Assembly (NCBI GenBank): GCA_020161265.1
Contig: JAIUOC010000001.1
Coordinates: 744,001-808,000, forward strand
Direction of reading: 5' to 3'
DNA length: 64,000 nucleotides
From: Chloroflexota bacterium
GTDB lineage: Bacteria; Chloroflexota; Chloroflexia; Chloroflexales; Herpetosiphonaceae
Under the pieces are notes generated by a model that saw nothing but the letters and a program-made list of their open reading frames with translations, was not told the origin of the DNA and ran no database searches. Positions 34,156 to 42,802 of the stretch are shown one piece after another. Both the position numbers and the translations under genes were made by a program. Within the stretch, counting starts at the first letter, position 1; each line of letters begins with the position of its first letter.

Positions 34156-34182
34156 AAATTAGGGCCAATAATGTCCTAATTT
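34156..34182. promoter_or_regulatory. operator-like dyad between WYL regulator and PhnB-like gene
   Basis: AAATTAGG (34156-34163), 11-bp spacer, CCTAATTT (34175-34182). A perfect 8-bp inverted repeat centred between two divergent genes. Confidence 0.55.
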
Positions 34183-34227
34183 TAAATTATGCTCAATCTA
34201 TCAGCAACTGATTCAAGGAGCAAGCTC

Positions 34228-34728
34228 ATGGGATATGTACCAGTCGGTTATTGCACGGTTAACCCATTTATTATCAGCAACCAAGCCACCCAGCTTAGTG
34301 CATTTTTACAAGCAGTGTTTGGAGCACAGCCAGTTGAGGCAGCGCACACCATCGATACTGATGGTTTGGTGTTGCATTCAGAGCTTAAACTTGGCGATTC
34401 GACGTTGATGGTGGTTGATCGCAAGCCCGATTGGCCTTGGACACCCAGTTTTTTACAAGTCTATGTTGTCGATCTGGCCCAAACCTTGCAAACTGCTATA
34501 GCTCATGGTGCAACGATTGTGACCGAGCCAACCCCGATGTATGGCGAACTTTTCTCGCGTTTCGTCGATCCATGGCACAATCTTTGGTGGGTGTATCAAT
34601 ATATTGGAATGGATTCGTGGGAAGCAACTACTGATGAGGGTGAAACATGGGATACCCAATCGCTAGAGTTGAATTATATCCATCGTACCCTTATGCAAAC
34701 CATGGCAGGGCTAGGCCAACCAAAGTAA
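34228..34728 (+). CDS. PhnB-like VOC-family protein
   Basis: 166 aa from the ATG with AAGGAG 8 nt upstream. VOC fold of the PhnB/YciI-like subgroup: VNPFIISNQATQLSAFLQAV with FGA at the start, then VVDLAQTLQTAIAHGATIVT and FVDPWHNLWWVYQYIG. The binding pocket pattern is typical of uncharacterised glyoxalase-like proteins. It is divergent from the WYL regulator at 34144, a common arrangement in which the regulator controls the VOC gene. Ligand unknown. Confidence 0.85.
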   Translation: MGYVPVGYCTVNPFIISNQATQLSAFLQAVFGAQPVEAAHTIDTDGLVLHSELKLGDSTLMVVDRKPDWPWTPSFLQVYVVDLAQTLQTAIAHGATIVTEPTPMYGELFSRFVDPWHNLWWVYQYIGMDSWEATTDEGETWDTQSLELNYIHRTLMQTMAGLGQPK

Positions 34729-34752
34729 GTATTGCGCTAAACTTGGTTAAAT

Positions 34753-34791
34753 AAAAAAGACTGGCAGCTAGTTGCATTACTAGCTGCCAGT
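34753..34791 (-). terminator. terminator of secreted protein gene 34808
   Basis: Perfect 13-bp stem ACTGGCAGCTAGT (34760-34772) / ACTAGCTGCCAGT (34779-34791) with CTTTTTT on the minus strand. It also lies after the rightward PhnB-like gene and may serve both. Confidence 0.82.
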
Positions 34792-34807
34792 TAGGCTATT
34801 TAATCGC

Positions 34808-35659
34808 CTATTGAGGAATTGGCTCAGGGGTTGGGGTTGGGGTTGGATCAGGATTGATAATCGTTGGCTCAGGATCTTTGCCATAGGGATCGATAATCAA
34901 CATGCCCAATTTGCCATTCAAATATTCACTCGTATCTGGGTTGTAGCCAATCAACAAGGTAGTAGCAGTAGTTCGGAATTTGATCATCGTTTGGCTTGAA
35001 TTGGCATAGGTTGTATCGCCGTGAATCGTCGCATAGCCAGCATAAGGTGCTGATTGAGTAACTGGACAATTTTGAACCGAGCCAGAACATTGACCAACCG
35101 CCAAGCGAGTATCGCTGGTCAAGCGAAAGCGGCGAATTGTGTTGGTTTCAAACAAATCGGTAGTATGGCGATATTGCCATTGCAAATTGCCATATAAGCC
35201 ATTGACGCTAACATTCATCCGCGCATCAGGATGGTATAAGAGCGGATGATTCCCGTTCGTGCTAAATTGCACCTGGGCGTAACTCCAAAAATCAGGGTAG
35301 CTCTGCAACAAATCGTTTGGCAGATCAAGTTCGCACGAAAGGTAGCCAGCGCCTTGAAAACGGGCGTAATCGGCTGGGCTGAAATCCACATTGCCAATCA
35401 CGCTACATTCAATCGTGCTCATCAACAAAATTGGTGGATCTTGGCTCGGAATATCGGGTGTACCAAGCCGAACCAAACAACCATCAGCCGTCTCAAAATC
35501 CCAGACTGCCATCCAGGTATTTGGGGTTGAAAGGTCAACTCCGGCCAAACCGCAACCTGGCGGTGGGGCTGGCGTATCAGCCTTAGCTTGGTTAGGTTGA
35601 TTGAACCAGAATGAACCTAACCCACAAACCAGCACTGTTACTATCAATACAAGCCGCAT
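34808..35659 (-). CDS. secreted protein of unknown function
   Basis: 283 aa. Signal peptide MRLVLIVTVLVCGLGSFWF with a cleavage region near NQAKADTPA. The mature part has six Cys and many aromatic residues (WMAVWDFETADGCLVRLGTP, YANSSQTMIKFRTTATTLLI) and looks all-beta. The C-terminus is a Thr/Pro repeat (PDPTPTPTPEPIPQ), a typical cell-surface linker or wall-spanning tail. No family recognised. AGGGAGG precedes the ATG. Monocistronic. Confidence 0.75.
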   Translation of the reverse strand: MRLVLIVTVLVCGLGSFWFNQPNQAKADTPAPPPGCGLAGVDLSTPNTWMAVWDFETADGCLVRLGTPDIPSQDPPILLMSTIECSVIGNVDFSPADYARFQGAGYLSCELDLPNDLLQSYPDFWSYAQVQFSTNGNHPLLYHPDARMNVSVNGLYGNLQWQYRHTTDLFETNTIRRFRLTSDTRLAVGQCSGSVQNCPVTQSAPYAGYATIHGDTTYANSSQTMIKFRTTATTLLIGYNPDTSEYLNGKLGMLIIDPYGKDPEPTIINPDPTPTPTPEPIPQ

Positions 35660-35806
35660 CTATAGCCTCCCTAATCGCATTTGAATCACTAGGGTTTCAG
35701 TATAGCGGGCTTGTGGCTCAAAAAAGTCTCAGATTGCACCCAAAAAGTCTCACGTAGGGTAAAACGAGCCAACCAGCGGCTGCTTTAGGTTATCGAGGAG
35801 TGTAGA

Positions 35807-38452
35807 ATGGCGCATGTACTTAACCCAATCTTACGCACAGTACTCAATCAATTTGATCAGCCAGCCCAACTTGGCAGCATTCAACCCTTGGCAACACCAG
35901 CCTTACTTGGGCAATGGTACGATTTATTTGGGGCACATCCAAGCGAACGTCAACGCGGCCAGATTATTCAGCTGGTGGTGGTTTATGCCTTGTTGGGTGA
36001 TACCCACATTCGCCCCGAAGACCCGCACGATTTAGCTGAACTATTACAACAACTTCGCGCGGGCAATCGCGATCAACGCTTGATTTACTGGCGCTTTTTG
36101 CATGAACATAAACTCCCAGTCCATGTGCTAATTGACCAACTGGGTTTAGCCAAGGCTACCTTTCATCGCGATATGAAAGATCGTTTGCCATTAATTTTGG
36201 ATCAAGCTGCTGATTGTTTATTAAGCATTTTACAACCTGCGCTGCAACTAGAACGCCCACCAGTACCAAACCACTTGTATGGTCGCAGCCAATGGTTGGC
36301 CGAAGCGCAAGCGTTGCTCAACCATCAACGCCATCTTTGTATTATTGGGGCACCTGGCGCGGGCAAAAGTGCTAGCGCCGCAACCCTCGCTGCTGCTTGG
36401 CAAGGCCCAGTCTTTTGGCTCACCTTACTCCCCGATTTGAATGATCAGATCGAAAGTTGTTTGCCCTTGATTGGGGCATTTCTCCAACATCATGGAGCCT
36501 ACAACTTGGCCCAACATTTGGCAATCGAAGGTGGTAAGTTAAATAGCAACGTGGCGTTAGGCCTGATTCGGCGCGATTGTGCCAGTTTACCAGCAGCCCC
36601 CTTATTTTGCCTTGACCAAGGCGAGGTTATGTTAAGTCAACCTCAGCATAGCGCCTTACACTCATTTTGGCGGGCCTTAGCGGCAATTCCCAATTTGCAT
36701 CTGCTAATTATTGGTAACCAGGTTTTCAGCAATGATCTGCCAACGCTTACGTTGGAGCCATTGGATAGCGCAGGCTTGCAGGCATGGTTCAATGCGAGCA
36801 CCGCCATTCAGCCCGATTACCCATGGGAGCAATTTCTTGCGCTAATTGCAGGCAATGCTCATCTCATGCGGATCGTGATGGTCTTAATTCAGCAAGAACC
36901 GAGCTTGGCAGCGATTTGCGCGATGCTGGCGGCCCATCCAAGCGTTGGCTATTTAATTGAGCGAATTATCACCATGCTCAGCCCCAACGCCCAGCAACTA
37001 TTAACGGTGTTGGCCAGCTTTCAGCAACCAGTGCCACGCAGTTTATGGCCAACCAAAGATCTACAACAGCTTGAGCATTTTGAATTGCTACAAACTGGCT
37101 ATCACGATACACTTGAGCTTTGGCCATTGCTGCGCAAACACTTTTGGCAACAATTGAGCAATGAGCAACGCCAGCCATTGCATGAACACGCCGCCCAAGT
37201 GCATGCAATGCTCGGCCAATGGACGCTGGCCGCCGAACATGCGATTGCCGCTGGGGCATATAGCCAAGCCATTATTTGGTGGTTTCCCCAACGGCATAAT
37301 GAAATTCGCGCTGGCTACTTTGGCCGTATGCTGCATATGCTGCAATTAATTCCACTTGATCAAGTACCAGCCCGCGAGGCCCAAACTTTAGCGATTGGCC
37401 AAGCCGAGTTAGCCCGATTTACTGGAAACTACGATCAGGCGCGGGCTGGTTTAACGGCGGTATCCTACACGGGCAGCGATTCAATTCGTGCCTATATTCG
37501 CCAATTAGAAGGCGATTTATGGGAGGCTCAAGGCTACATCGAGCAAGCAATGAGCAGTTACGAGCGGGCGATCACGATTTTAGATACTAACCAGCAACAT
37601 CAAGAAGCAATTTTACATGTTAAACGCGGCTTGATGCACCTGAACCATGAGCGTGATTTTGCAGCTGCGCACTTAGCCGCTACCAAAACCCACTTTATTG
37701 CGGCGTTACTCAGTGCTGAAATTGCCGATGAAGAGGGCAATTATGACTTAGCATTGCAAGGCTACCAAACGGCGCTCGATCATGCTTGCACCCTCAACGA
37801 TCAGGCCTTACAAGCACGGGCGCATGCGAGTTTAGCAATTGTCCATGCTCGTCATGAACATTCTGAGGCAATTGAACATTTCAATGTTGCGATTCGCTAC
37901 TACCGTTCGATTGGCAACGATGTGCGAGTTGCCCGCAATCAAAGCAACTTGGCCTACTTTTTGGTGGCAATCAACCAACCGAATGAGGCGATTACGCTCG
38001 CCGAGCAAGCCTATAGTTTTTTCAAACAGATTAATTCACGTTTTTGGGTTTCGTTAAACGCCATGACTCTAGCCGATGCTCACTTAAGCCTTGATCAATA
38101 CCCAACTGCCGAGCAATATGCCCAAGAAGTGCTTCACTACGAAGAAACCGGCCATGTTCCTTTTGGCGTGTATATCTTAGGTCGAGTTGCAACCCTCAAA
38201 CACGAATTTGAGCTAGCCGAACGCTATCTACAACAAGCGATCCAACTAAGCCAAGCCATCCAAGATCGGTTTATCGAAGCGCGGGTTTGGCGCGATCTTA
38301 CCAAGCTCTTGCATCAAACTCAACGTCATGGCGAAGCGAAACTGGCCATCAAACAAGCCTGCGATGTATACCAACAATTGGGCTTGAGCAAAGAGCTGGA
38401 TCGAACGCTACAATTGGCCCAAGGCTACAATTTGCAATTAATTGCAGGCTAG
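35807..38452 (+). CDS. STAND-type NTPase with TPR repeats
   Basis: 881 aa. The N-terminal 160 residues are helical and contain an HTH-like stretch VLIDQLGLAKATFHRDMKDR. The NTPase core starts with YGRSQWLAEAQALL, P-loop GAPGAGKSA (about residues 181-189) and Walker B-like LFCLDQGEV (about 266). A winged-helix part and then about ten TPR-like repeats follow from residue 470 to the end (AYIRQLEGDLWEAQGYIEQA, DLALQGYQTALDHACTLNDQ). Similar to MalT/AfsR-type STAND ATPases but with no C-terminal LuxR HTH. GAGGAG precedes the ATG. It may be a signalling switch or, by its position before the CRISPR array, a defence protein; the latter is only a guess. Confidence 0.82.
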   Translation: MAHVLNPILRTVLNQFDQPAQLGSIQPLATPALLGQWYDLFGAHPSERQRGQIIQLVVVYALLGDTHIRPEDPHDLAELLQQLRAGNRDQRLIYWRFLHEHKLPVHVLIDQLGLAKATFHRDMKDRLPLILDQAADCLLSILQPALQLERPPVPNHLYGRSQWLAEAQALLNHQRHLCIIGAPGAGKSASAATLAAAWQGPVFWLTLLPDLNDQIESCLPLIGAFLQHHGAYNLAQHLAIEGGKLNSNVALGLIRRDCASLPAAPLFCLDQGEVMLSQPQHSALHSFWRALAAIPNLHLLIIGNQVFSNDLPTLTLEPLDSAGLQAWFNASTAIQPDYPWEQFLALIAGNAHLMRIVMVLIQQEPSLAAICAMLAAHPSVGYLIERIITMLSPNAQQLLTVLASFQQPVPRSLWPTKDLQQLEHFELLQTGYHDTLELWPLLRKHFWQQLSNEQRQPLHEHAAQVHAMLGQWTLAAEHAIAAGAYSQAIIWWFPQRHNEIRAGYFGRMLHMLQLIPLDQVPAREAQTLAIGQAELARFTGNYDQARAGLTAVSYTGSDSIRAYIRQLEGDLWEAQGYIEQAMSSYERAITILDTNQQHQEAILHVKRGLMHLNHERDFAAAHLAATKTHFIAALLSAEIADEEGNYDLALQGYQTALDHACTLNDQALQARAHASLAIVHARHEHSEAIEHFNVAIRYYRSIGNDVRVARNQSNLAYFLVAINQPNEAITLAEQAYSFFKQINSRFWVSLNAMTLADAHLSLDQYPTAEQYAQEVLHYEETGHVPFGVYILGRVATLKHEFELAERYLQQAIQLSQAIQDRFIEARVWRDLTKLLHQTQRHGEAKLAIKQACDVYQQLGLSKELDRTLQLAQGYNLQLIAG

Positions 38453-38469
38453 GCTTGATTAACTATCGA

Positions 38470-38500
38470 AAGCAGGTGGGTTTGTATTATCCACCTGCTT
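38470..38500 (+). terminator. terminator of STAND gene
   Basis: AAGCAGGTGG (38470-38479) / CCACCTGCTT (38491-38500), 10-bp stem, 11-nt loop, 17 bp after the stop. No long T-run. Confidence 0.6.
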
Positions 38501-38550
38501 CTGTCAAATTAATTCAAAGCAATCTAACTACTACCACAGGCGGTTCCAAT

Positions 38551-38579
38551 TTGACATGCCTACTAGATCGTGCTATAAT
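38551..38579 (+). promoter_or_regulatory. consensus promoter of tRNA-His
   Basis: TTGACA (38551-38556), 17-bp spacer, TATAAT (38574-38579), a perfect consensus promoter, with a GC-rich discriminator (CCTAGCGCC) typical of stringently controlled stable RNA genes. Confidence 0.88.
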
Positions 38580-38614
38580 CCTAGCGCCTTAGTAAACAAG
38601 GCAAAAATAAATGT

Positions 38615-38690
38615 GGTGGCTGTAGCTCAATGGCAGAGCGCCTCACTGTGGCTGAGGATGTTGAGGGTTCGAGCCCCTTCAGCCACCCCA
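38615..38690 (+). tRNA. tRNA-His (GTG anticodon)
   Basis: Acceptor GTGGCTG (38616-38622) pairs with CAGCCAC (38680-38686); the anticodon stem CCTCA/TGAGG encloses CTGTGGC, anticodon GTG; the T-loop is TTCGAGC. The extra G at position -1 (38615) faces discriminator C (38687), the identity element of tRNA-His. The CCA end is encoded (38688-38690). This is the only tRNA found in the window. Confidence 0.96.
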
Positions 38691-38693
38691 TTC

Positions 38694-38749
38694 ACACAAT
38701 ACCCTGATTGTTACGATCTTAAGTGGTCAAAACAATCAGGGTATTGTGT
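38694..38749 (+). terminator. long hairpin after tRNA-His
   Basis: Perfect 19-bp inverted repeat: ACACAATACCCTGATTGTT (38694-38712) and its complement at 38731-38749, with an 18-nt loop. It begins 4 bp after CCA and likely ends the tRNA transcript and insulates the CRISPR leader. No strong T-run. Confidence 0.7.
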
Positions 38750-39132
38750 TATATGCGAATTTTATTGAAAATAATCGTAGCGAAACATTACTCAATATGT
38801 ATTATGATTGTAGTAACCGTCACCGCAATCCATTTCAATCAATACTTGGGAAACCAGAGGCGGTAAATGGGACAACAGACATGCTTAGTCTTTCGATCAG
38901 CAGAAGAATTCAATCTCAGCCTAATAGCACAGAATCAAACTTGCAACGCTAGCCATATTTCGGTGATAGCTAGTCAAAAAATGGCACATGCCGCGCGATC
39001 CCTTTCCAAAGGGATAAACTACGTTTTTTCACCGATGTTTGTAAGGCAGAATGGCCGTTAATGGGGCAGATTCAAGGGGACCGCGCAAACCGTTCATTTT
39101 AGCGCCTTGCAAAGCCCTAAAAAATAAGGTAT
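38750..39132 (+). promoter_or_regulatory. CRISPR leader region
   Basis: 383 bp between the tRNA hairpin and the first repeat, with no convincing gene. Near 38998-39015 lies ATCCCTTT/AAAGGGAT, and a T6 run follows. A possible promoter TTGCAA (39107-39112), 17-bp spacer, TATATT (39130-39135) overlaps the first repeat edge. Assigned as leader because the degenerate repeats are at the other end of the array. Confidence 0.55.
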
Positions 39133-41060
39133 ATTCGAAAGACCTCAATCCTCTTTGGGGGATTAAAACAGCCTGCGCGGTCGTTGCCACAACAGGCAAA
39201 CCCCAAAATTCGAAAGACCTCAATCCTCTTTGGGGGATTAAAACTCGTTTGCCTTCGAGGGCTTCAAACTCGGCGCGGGATTCGAAAGACCTCAATCCTC
39301 TTTGGGGGATTAAAACGCGTTCTATGCCTCTGAGGGATTCAAGTACTCGCACTTCATTCGAAAGACCTCAATCCTCTTTGGGGGATTAAAACCGGAAGCA
39401 TGCCCGCCATCCCGCCAAGTCCACCTGACCCATTCGAAAGACCTCAATCCTCTTTGGGGGATTAAAACCCATTCCCATCTAAGAAAATACTGACCATAGC
39501 GCTTGAGATTCGAAAGACCTCAATCCTCTTTGGGGGATTAAAACCGCCGAAAACCTCATAATCATCAGGATAGGCGGAATTCGAAAGACCTCAATCCTCT
39601 TTGGGGGATTAAAACCTGTTTCAGCGGGTTTGGGTCAAACCCATCTGCAACAACGATTCGAAAGACCTCAATCCTCTTTGGGGGATTAAAACTATGCCGG
39701 ACAACCCGAATTGGCTGTCCCCTGCGCGGCAAATTCGAAAGACCTCAATCCTCTTTGGGGGATTAAAACGGCAACTCCATCAAATCGCCACGAAGCTAAC
39801 TTTGTTGCATTCGAAAGACCTCAATCCTCTTTGGGGGATTAAAACAAAACGAAATCGCCTTGCAGGCAGGCAGTGTTTTTCCAAATTCGAAAGACCTCAA
39901 TCCTCTTTGGGGGATTAAAACTCTCTTACCGGAGCTCAATCAATATTGACTACGTTGTTGCATTCGAAAGACCTCAATCCTCTTTGGGGGATTAAAACCC
40001 TGGATAGGCTTCGCATCGGCAATGGCCAGTGGCTATTCGAAAGACCTCAATCCTCTTTGGGGGATTAAAACAATGTATTACCCATGAATGCTTCAGCTTT
40101 CTTTATAGATTCGAAAGACCTCAATCCTCTTTGGGGGATTAAAACGGCCAAGAAGATAGCATCTTGAAACTGTGGCTGTTGGATAATTCGAAAGACCTCA
40201 ATCCTCTTTGGGGGATTAAAACGCCACAAAGACCGCCCAAACATCTTCATTGCCTCTGAGGATTCGAAAGACCTCAATCCTCTTTGGGGGATTAAAACAC
40301 TTCACTAACCCGTTCCCATTGTGCGAGCTTCCAAACCATTCGAAAGACCTCAATCCTCTTTGGGGGATTAAAACTCATCAAAACCATAACACCCGCCGAT
40401 GGTATAGTTTATTCGAAAGACCTCAATCCTCTTTGGGGGATTAAAACGATCATTATCGTTAGATTTGCGAAATAAATTAGATTCTATATTCGAAAGACCT
40501 CAATCCTCTTTGGGGGATTAAAACGGCTTTGTAAAACCTACGGTCTCAATTAGCACAACTCGGATTCGAAAGACCTCAATCCTCTTTGGGGGATTAAAAC
40601 GTCGATGCGCTCCACTCGCACGATCTCATGGTCTTGGCCATTCGAAAGACCTCAATCCTCTTTGGGGGATTAAAACCATTACGACATAGCGATCGGTTTT
40701 CAATGATGTATTAAGCCATTCGAAAGACCTCAATCCTCTTTGGGGGATTAAAACAATCCAGTGCGGCGCACCGACCGACTGCCGAAACAGCGCATTCGAA
40801 AGACCTCAATCCTCTTTGGGGGATTAAAACGCTCATTGCCGCCATTCTACCGTGGCCTGCATCTGAATTCGAAAGACCTCAATCCTCTTTGGGGGATTAA
40901 AACTGAAAAACCAAAATTCGACCCACGCTGGAACTAGCGACGATTCGAAAGACCTCAATCCTCTTTGGGGGATTAACACCCCAATAGCTGTCAGGAACGT
41001 CACCATGGTAATTGGCGCGTAAGATTCGAAAGACCTCAATCCTCTTTGGGGGATTAACAC
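39133..41060 (+). CRISPR. CRISPR array, 26 repeats / 25 spacers, no adjacent cas genes
   Basis: Repeat of 37 nt beginning ATTCGAAAGACC and ending GGGGGATTAAAAC; 24 copies are identical. Repeat starts run from 39133, 39208, 39280 to 40943 and 41024; spacers are 34-44 nt, mostly 36-40. Within the repeat AATCCTC can pair with GGGGATT (one G-U) around a TTTG loop, and the 3' ATTAAAAC would be the 8-nt crRNA handle, as in type I/III systems. The last two repeats (40943, 41024) end ATTAACAC, marking the old end, so the leader is on the left and transcription is rightward. No cas1, cas2 or effector gene occurs in the window. Confidence 0.98.
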
Positions 41061-41140
41061 TAAGTGCTATGGGTAAAATTAGCTTGCCATAGCCCAAAAT
41101 AGAATATAACCGTAGTGTAACCATCCTAAAATTAACATCG

Positions 41141-41185
41141 ATCACCCCGACAAGCGTCATTTAGAGCGCAGTTGGGGTGATTTTT
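41141..41185 (+). terminator. terminator of the CRISPR transcript
   Basis: ATCACCCCGAC (41141-41151) pairs with GTTGGGGTGAT (41171-41181), one G-U, followed by TTTTATTG. It lies 80 bp after the last repeat and supports rightward transcription. Confidence 0.8.
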
Positions 41186-41282
41186 ATTGTATCCTGCTCC
41201 TCACTCGATCTGATGCAGTAACCATGTTCGTCCAAAAACGCTCCTCGCCCAAATAATCCAAATCCCGCGCAGATTAGGGCGT

Positions 41283-41358
41283 TTGCAGGCCTGCAATCTC
41301 AGCTTGACATCCTCGTGCCAGTTGCTATCATGTGCAACTAAATGGTTGCACATGATAG
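41283..41358 (+). promoter_or_regulatory. SRPBCC-ArsR operon promoter with 14-bp operator dyad
   Basis: A 14-bp palindrome TTGCAGGCCTGCAA (41283-41296) is followed by TTGACA (41304-41309), a 16-bp spacer and TATCAT (41326-41331). A perfect 14-bp inverted repeat CTATCATGTGCAAC (41325-41338) / GTTGCACATGATAG (41345-41358) covers the -10 box and reaches the ribosome site, an ideal place for repression by the ArsR protein encoded in the operon. Confidence 0.72.
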
Positions 41359-41367
41359 GAGTAGTGA

Positions 41368-42270
41368 ATGAATCATCCAATCAATAGCCGCACCCGCTGG
41401 CTCAACGCCCCTCGCGCGGTCGTTTGGAATGCCCTCACCGAGCCTGCCACGATCGGCTCATGGCTGTTACCACCAGCTCTTGGTGCACAACTGATCTTGC
41501 TTGACGATCAGCGGATTGGCAGTGCGCTTGGGGGAATGACGATCCCGTTTCTTCAGCTCGACGTGATTGAACCCAATCGGCAGCTTATATGGCTGGGTCT
41601 CCCTGATCGCCTCTACCCAATCCATTTTAGCCTAGCTGACCATGCCGATGGAACCGAAGTCGTTGTGACCATGCAACCTTCCACCGCCCAAATCAATCAT
41701 CCGCAGGCTGATGCGTGGGAGCAGGGGTTAAGCAATCTGCAAGCGGCAATTGCAGGCGAATCACTCCCTTTCCCTGATGGCTTTATCGCCAAATTACTGG
41801 GCTTTCGCCATGAAGCCGTGACCTTTACCCTTGAGCGGAGCATTTGGATTGCCGCTACACAGCAGAAGGTCTGGAATGCCGTTACCGACCCACAAGCCTA
41901 TGCAATCTGGTTTTCGCCAAATTCTACTTGGGAGTTGACGAGCCTCGAAGAAGGGGGCAAGCTTTTTGTCCGTGATCCGGAAACGGGCGGGGAACTCTAT
42001 ACACAAATTATCGAGGTGCTTGATCCCATCCAGCGCTTCGTTTTACGCACCGATGCCGCCACCCTGGGCGCAGCAGAACGCACCGATTATCGCTTACACA
42101 CCGAAGAAAATGGCACGCGCTTGACGATTATCAATACCGGCTATACCGTACTTGGTGAGACCGAACGCGCTACGAGCATGGAACAAAATTCGATTGGCTT
42201 TGGTATGATGCTTGAGAATATCCAAGCCTATCTCGAAGAACAGCCACTTCCCTACCCATGGGGTTTCTAG
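41368..42270 (+). CDS. protein with two tandem SRPBCC/AHSA1 domains
   Basis: 300 aa, twice the usual length, because the fold is duplicated. Domain 1 (about 1-135) begins RTRWLNAPRAVVWNALTEPA; domain 2 (about 155-300) begins LERSIWIAATQQKVWNAVTD and ends with NIQAYLEEQPLPYPWGF. The two copies are clearly alike (VWNAxTxPxxxxxW). SRPBCC cavities bind hydrophobic ligands. It lies in an operon with the ArsR regulator 62 bp downstream, a common pairing in which SRPBCC expression is controlled by the ArsR protein. Confidence 0.88.
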   Translation: MNHPINSRTRWLNAPRAVVWNALTEPATIGSWLLPPALGAQLILLDDQRIGSALGGMTIPFLQLDVIEPNRQLIWLGLPDRLYPIHFSLADHADGTEVVVTMQPSTAQINHPQADAWEQGLSNLQAAIAGESLPFPDGFIAKLLGFRHEAVTFTLERSIWIAATQQKVWNAVTDPQAYAIWFSPNSTWELTSLEEGGKLFVRDPETGGELYTQIIEVLDPIQRFVLRTDAATLGAAERTDYRLHTEENGTRLTIINTGYTVLGETERATSMEQNSIGFGMMLENIQAYLEEQPLPYPWGF

Positions 42271-42332
42271 ACCGCACCGCAGGAATCGCCGCAACGAGCC
42301 TGCATCCATAACAACCGAAACTGGAGGCAGGC

Positions 42333-42662
42333 ATGCTGAGCAATTCAACCACCCGTGAAGTCCACGCCATTTTTGCCGCATTAGGTGATCCCATTCGGCG
42401 CATGGTGATTGAATATATCGCAGCACATGGGCCACAAACCGCCACCCAGCTGGCAACCCAGTTTCCCATCAGCCGCCAAGGCGTGCTCAAGCACTTAATT
42501 ATCTTGAGCAACGCCGGGCTGGTGGTCGTTGAACAGGCTGGCAAGGAAAAGCGCTATCGTCTCGTTCCGGCAGCATTTGGCTCAATTGAACAGTGGGTTG
42601 CGACGTTGAGCATCGTGTGGGATGAACGGCTCAGTCGCCTCAAACAGATGCTCGAAGAGTAG
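42333..42662 (+). CDS. ArsR-family transcriptional regulator
   Basis: 109 aa winged HTH: HAIFAALGDPIRRMVIEYIA, TATQLATQFPISRQGVLKHL, IILSNAGLVVVEQAGKEKRY. No metal-binding cysteine motif, so this is the SRPBCC-linked kind of ArsR repressor rather than a metal sensor. GGAGG lies before the ATG. Probably binds the dyad at 41325-41358 and represses its own operon. A hairpin at 42675-42711 follows. Confidence 0.92.
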   Translation: MLSNSTTREVHAIFAALGDPIRRMVIEYIAAHGPQTATQLATQFPISRQGVLKHLIILSNAGLVVVEQAGKEKRYRLVPAAFGSIEQWVATLSIVWDERLSRLKQMLEE

Positions 42663-42671
42663 GTTAAAACC

Positions 42672-42711
42672 CAGCAACAGCGGGTAGGATTATCACTCCC
42701 GCCCGCTGCTG
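42672..42711 (+). terminator. hairpin after arsR-type gene
   Basis: CAACAGCGGG (42675-42684) pairs with CCCGCTGCTG (42702-42711), one mismatch, 17-nt loop. No T-run; terminator or stabilising hairpin. Confidence 0.45.
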
Positions 42712-42752
42712 ATCGAAAGTGCTGCCTCACCAAATAACGTGAAATGAAATCC

Positions 42753-42770
42753 CTTCGCGTTCTTCGCAAA
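42753..42770. repeat. two 9-mer repeat units
   Basis: CTTCGCGTT and CTTCGCAAA, the same 9-mer type as the larger clusters, lie between the ArsR gene and the unknown gene at 42803. Confidence 0.5.
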
Positions 42771-42802
42771 TCAAACATTCACCCAGATGAAGCATGGGGT
42801 GC

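Noticed and set aside
38746-39061. Two small frames between tRNA-His and the CRISPR array, considered as a cas remnant
   Set aside because: No Cas motif; one overlaps the tRNA hairpin; the region behaves as a leader.
39029-41160. Several 60-112 codon reading frames on both strands across the CRISPR array
   Set aside because: They are the repeat translated over and over (for example SKDLNPLWGIKT), so they are artefacts of the array.
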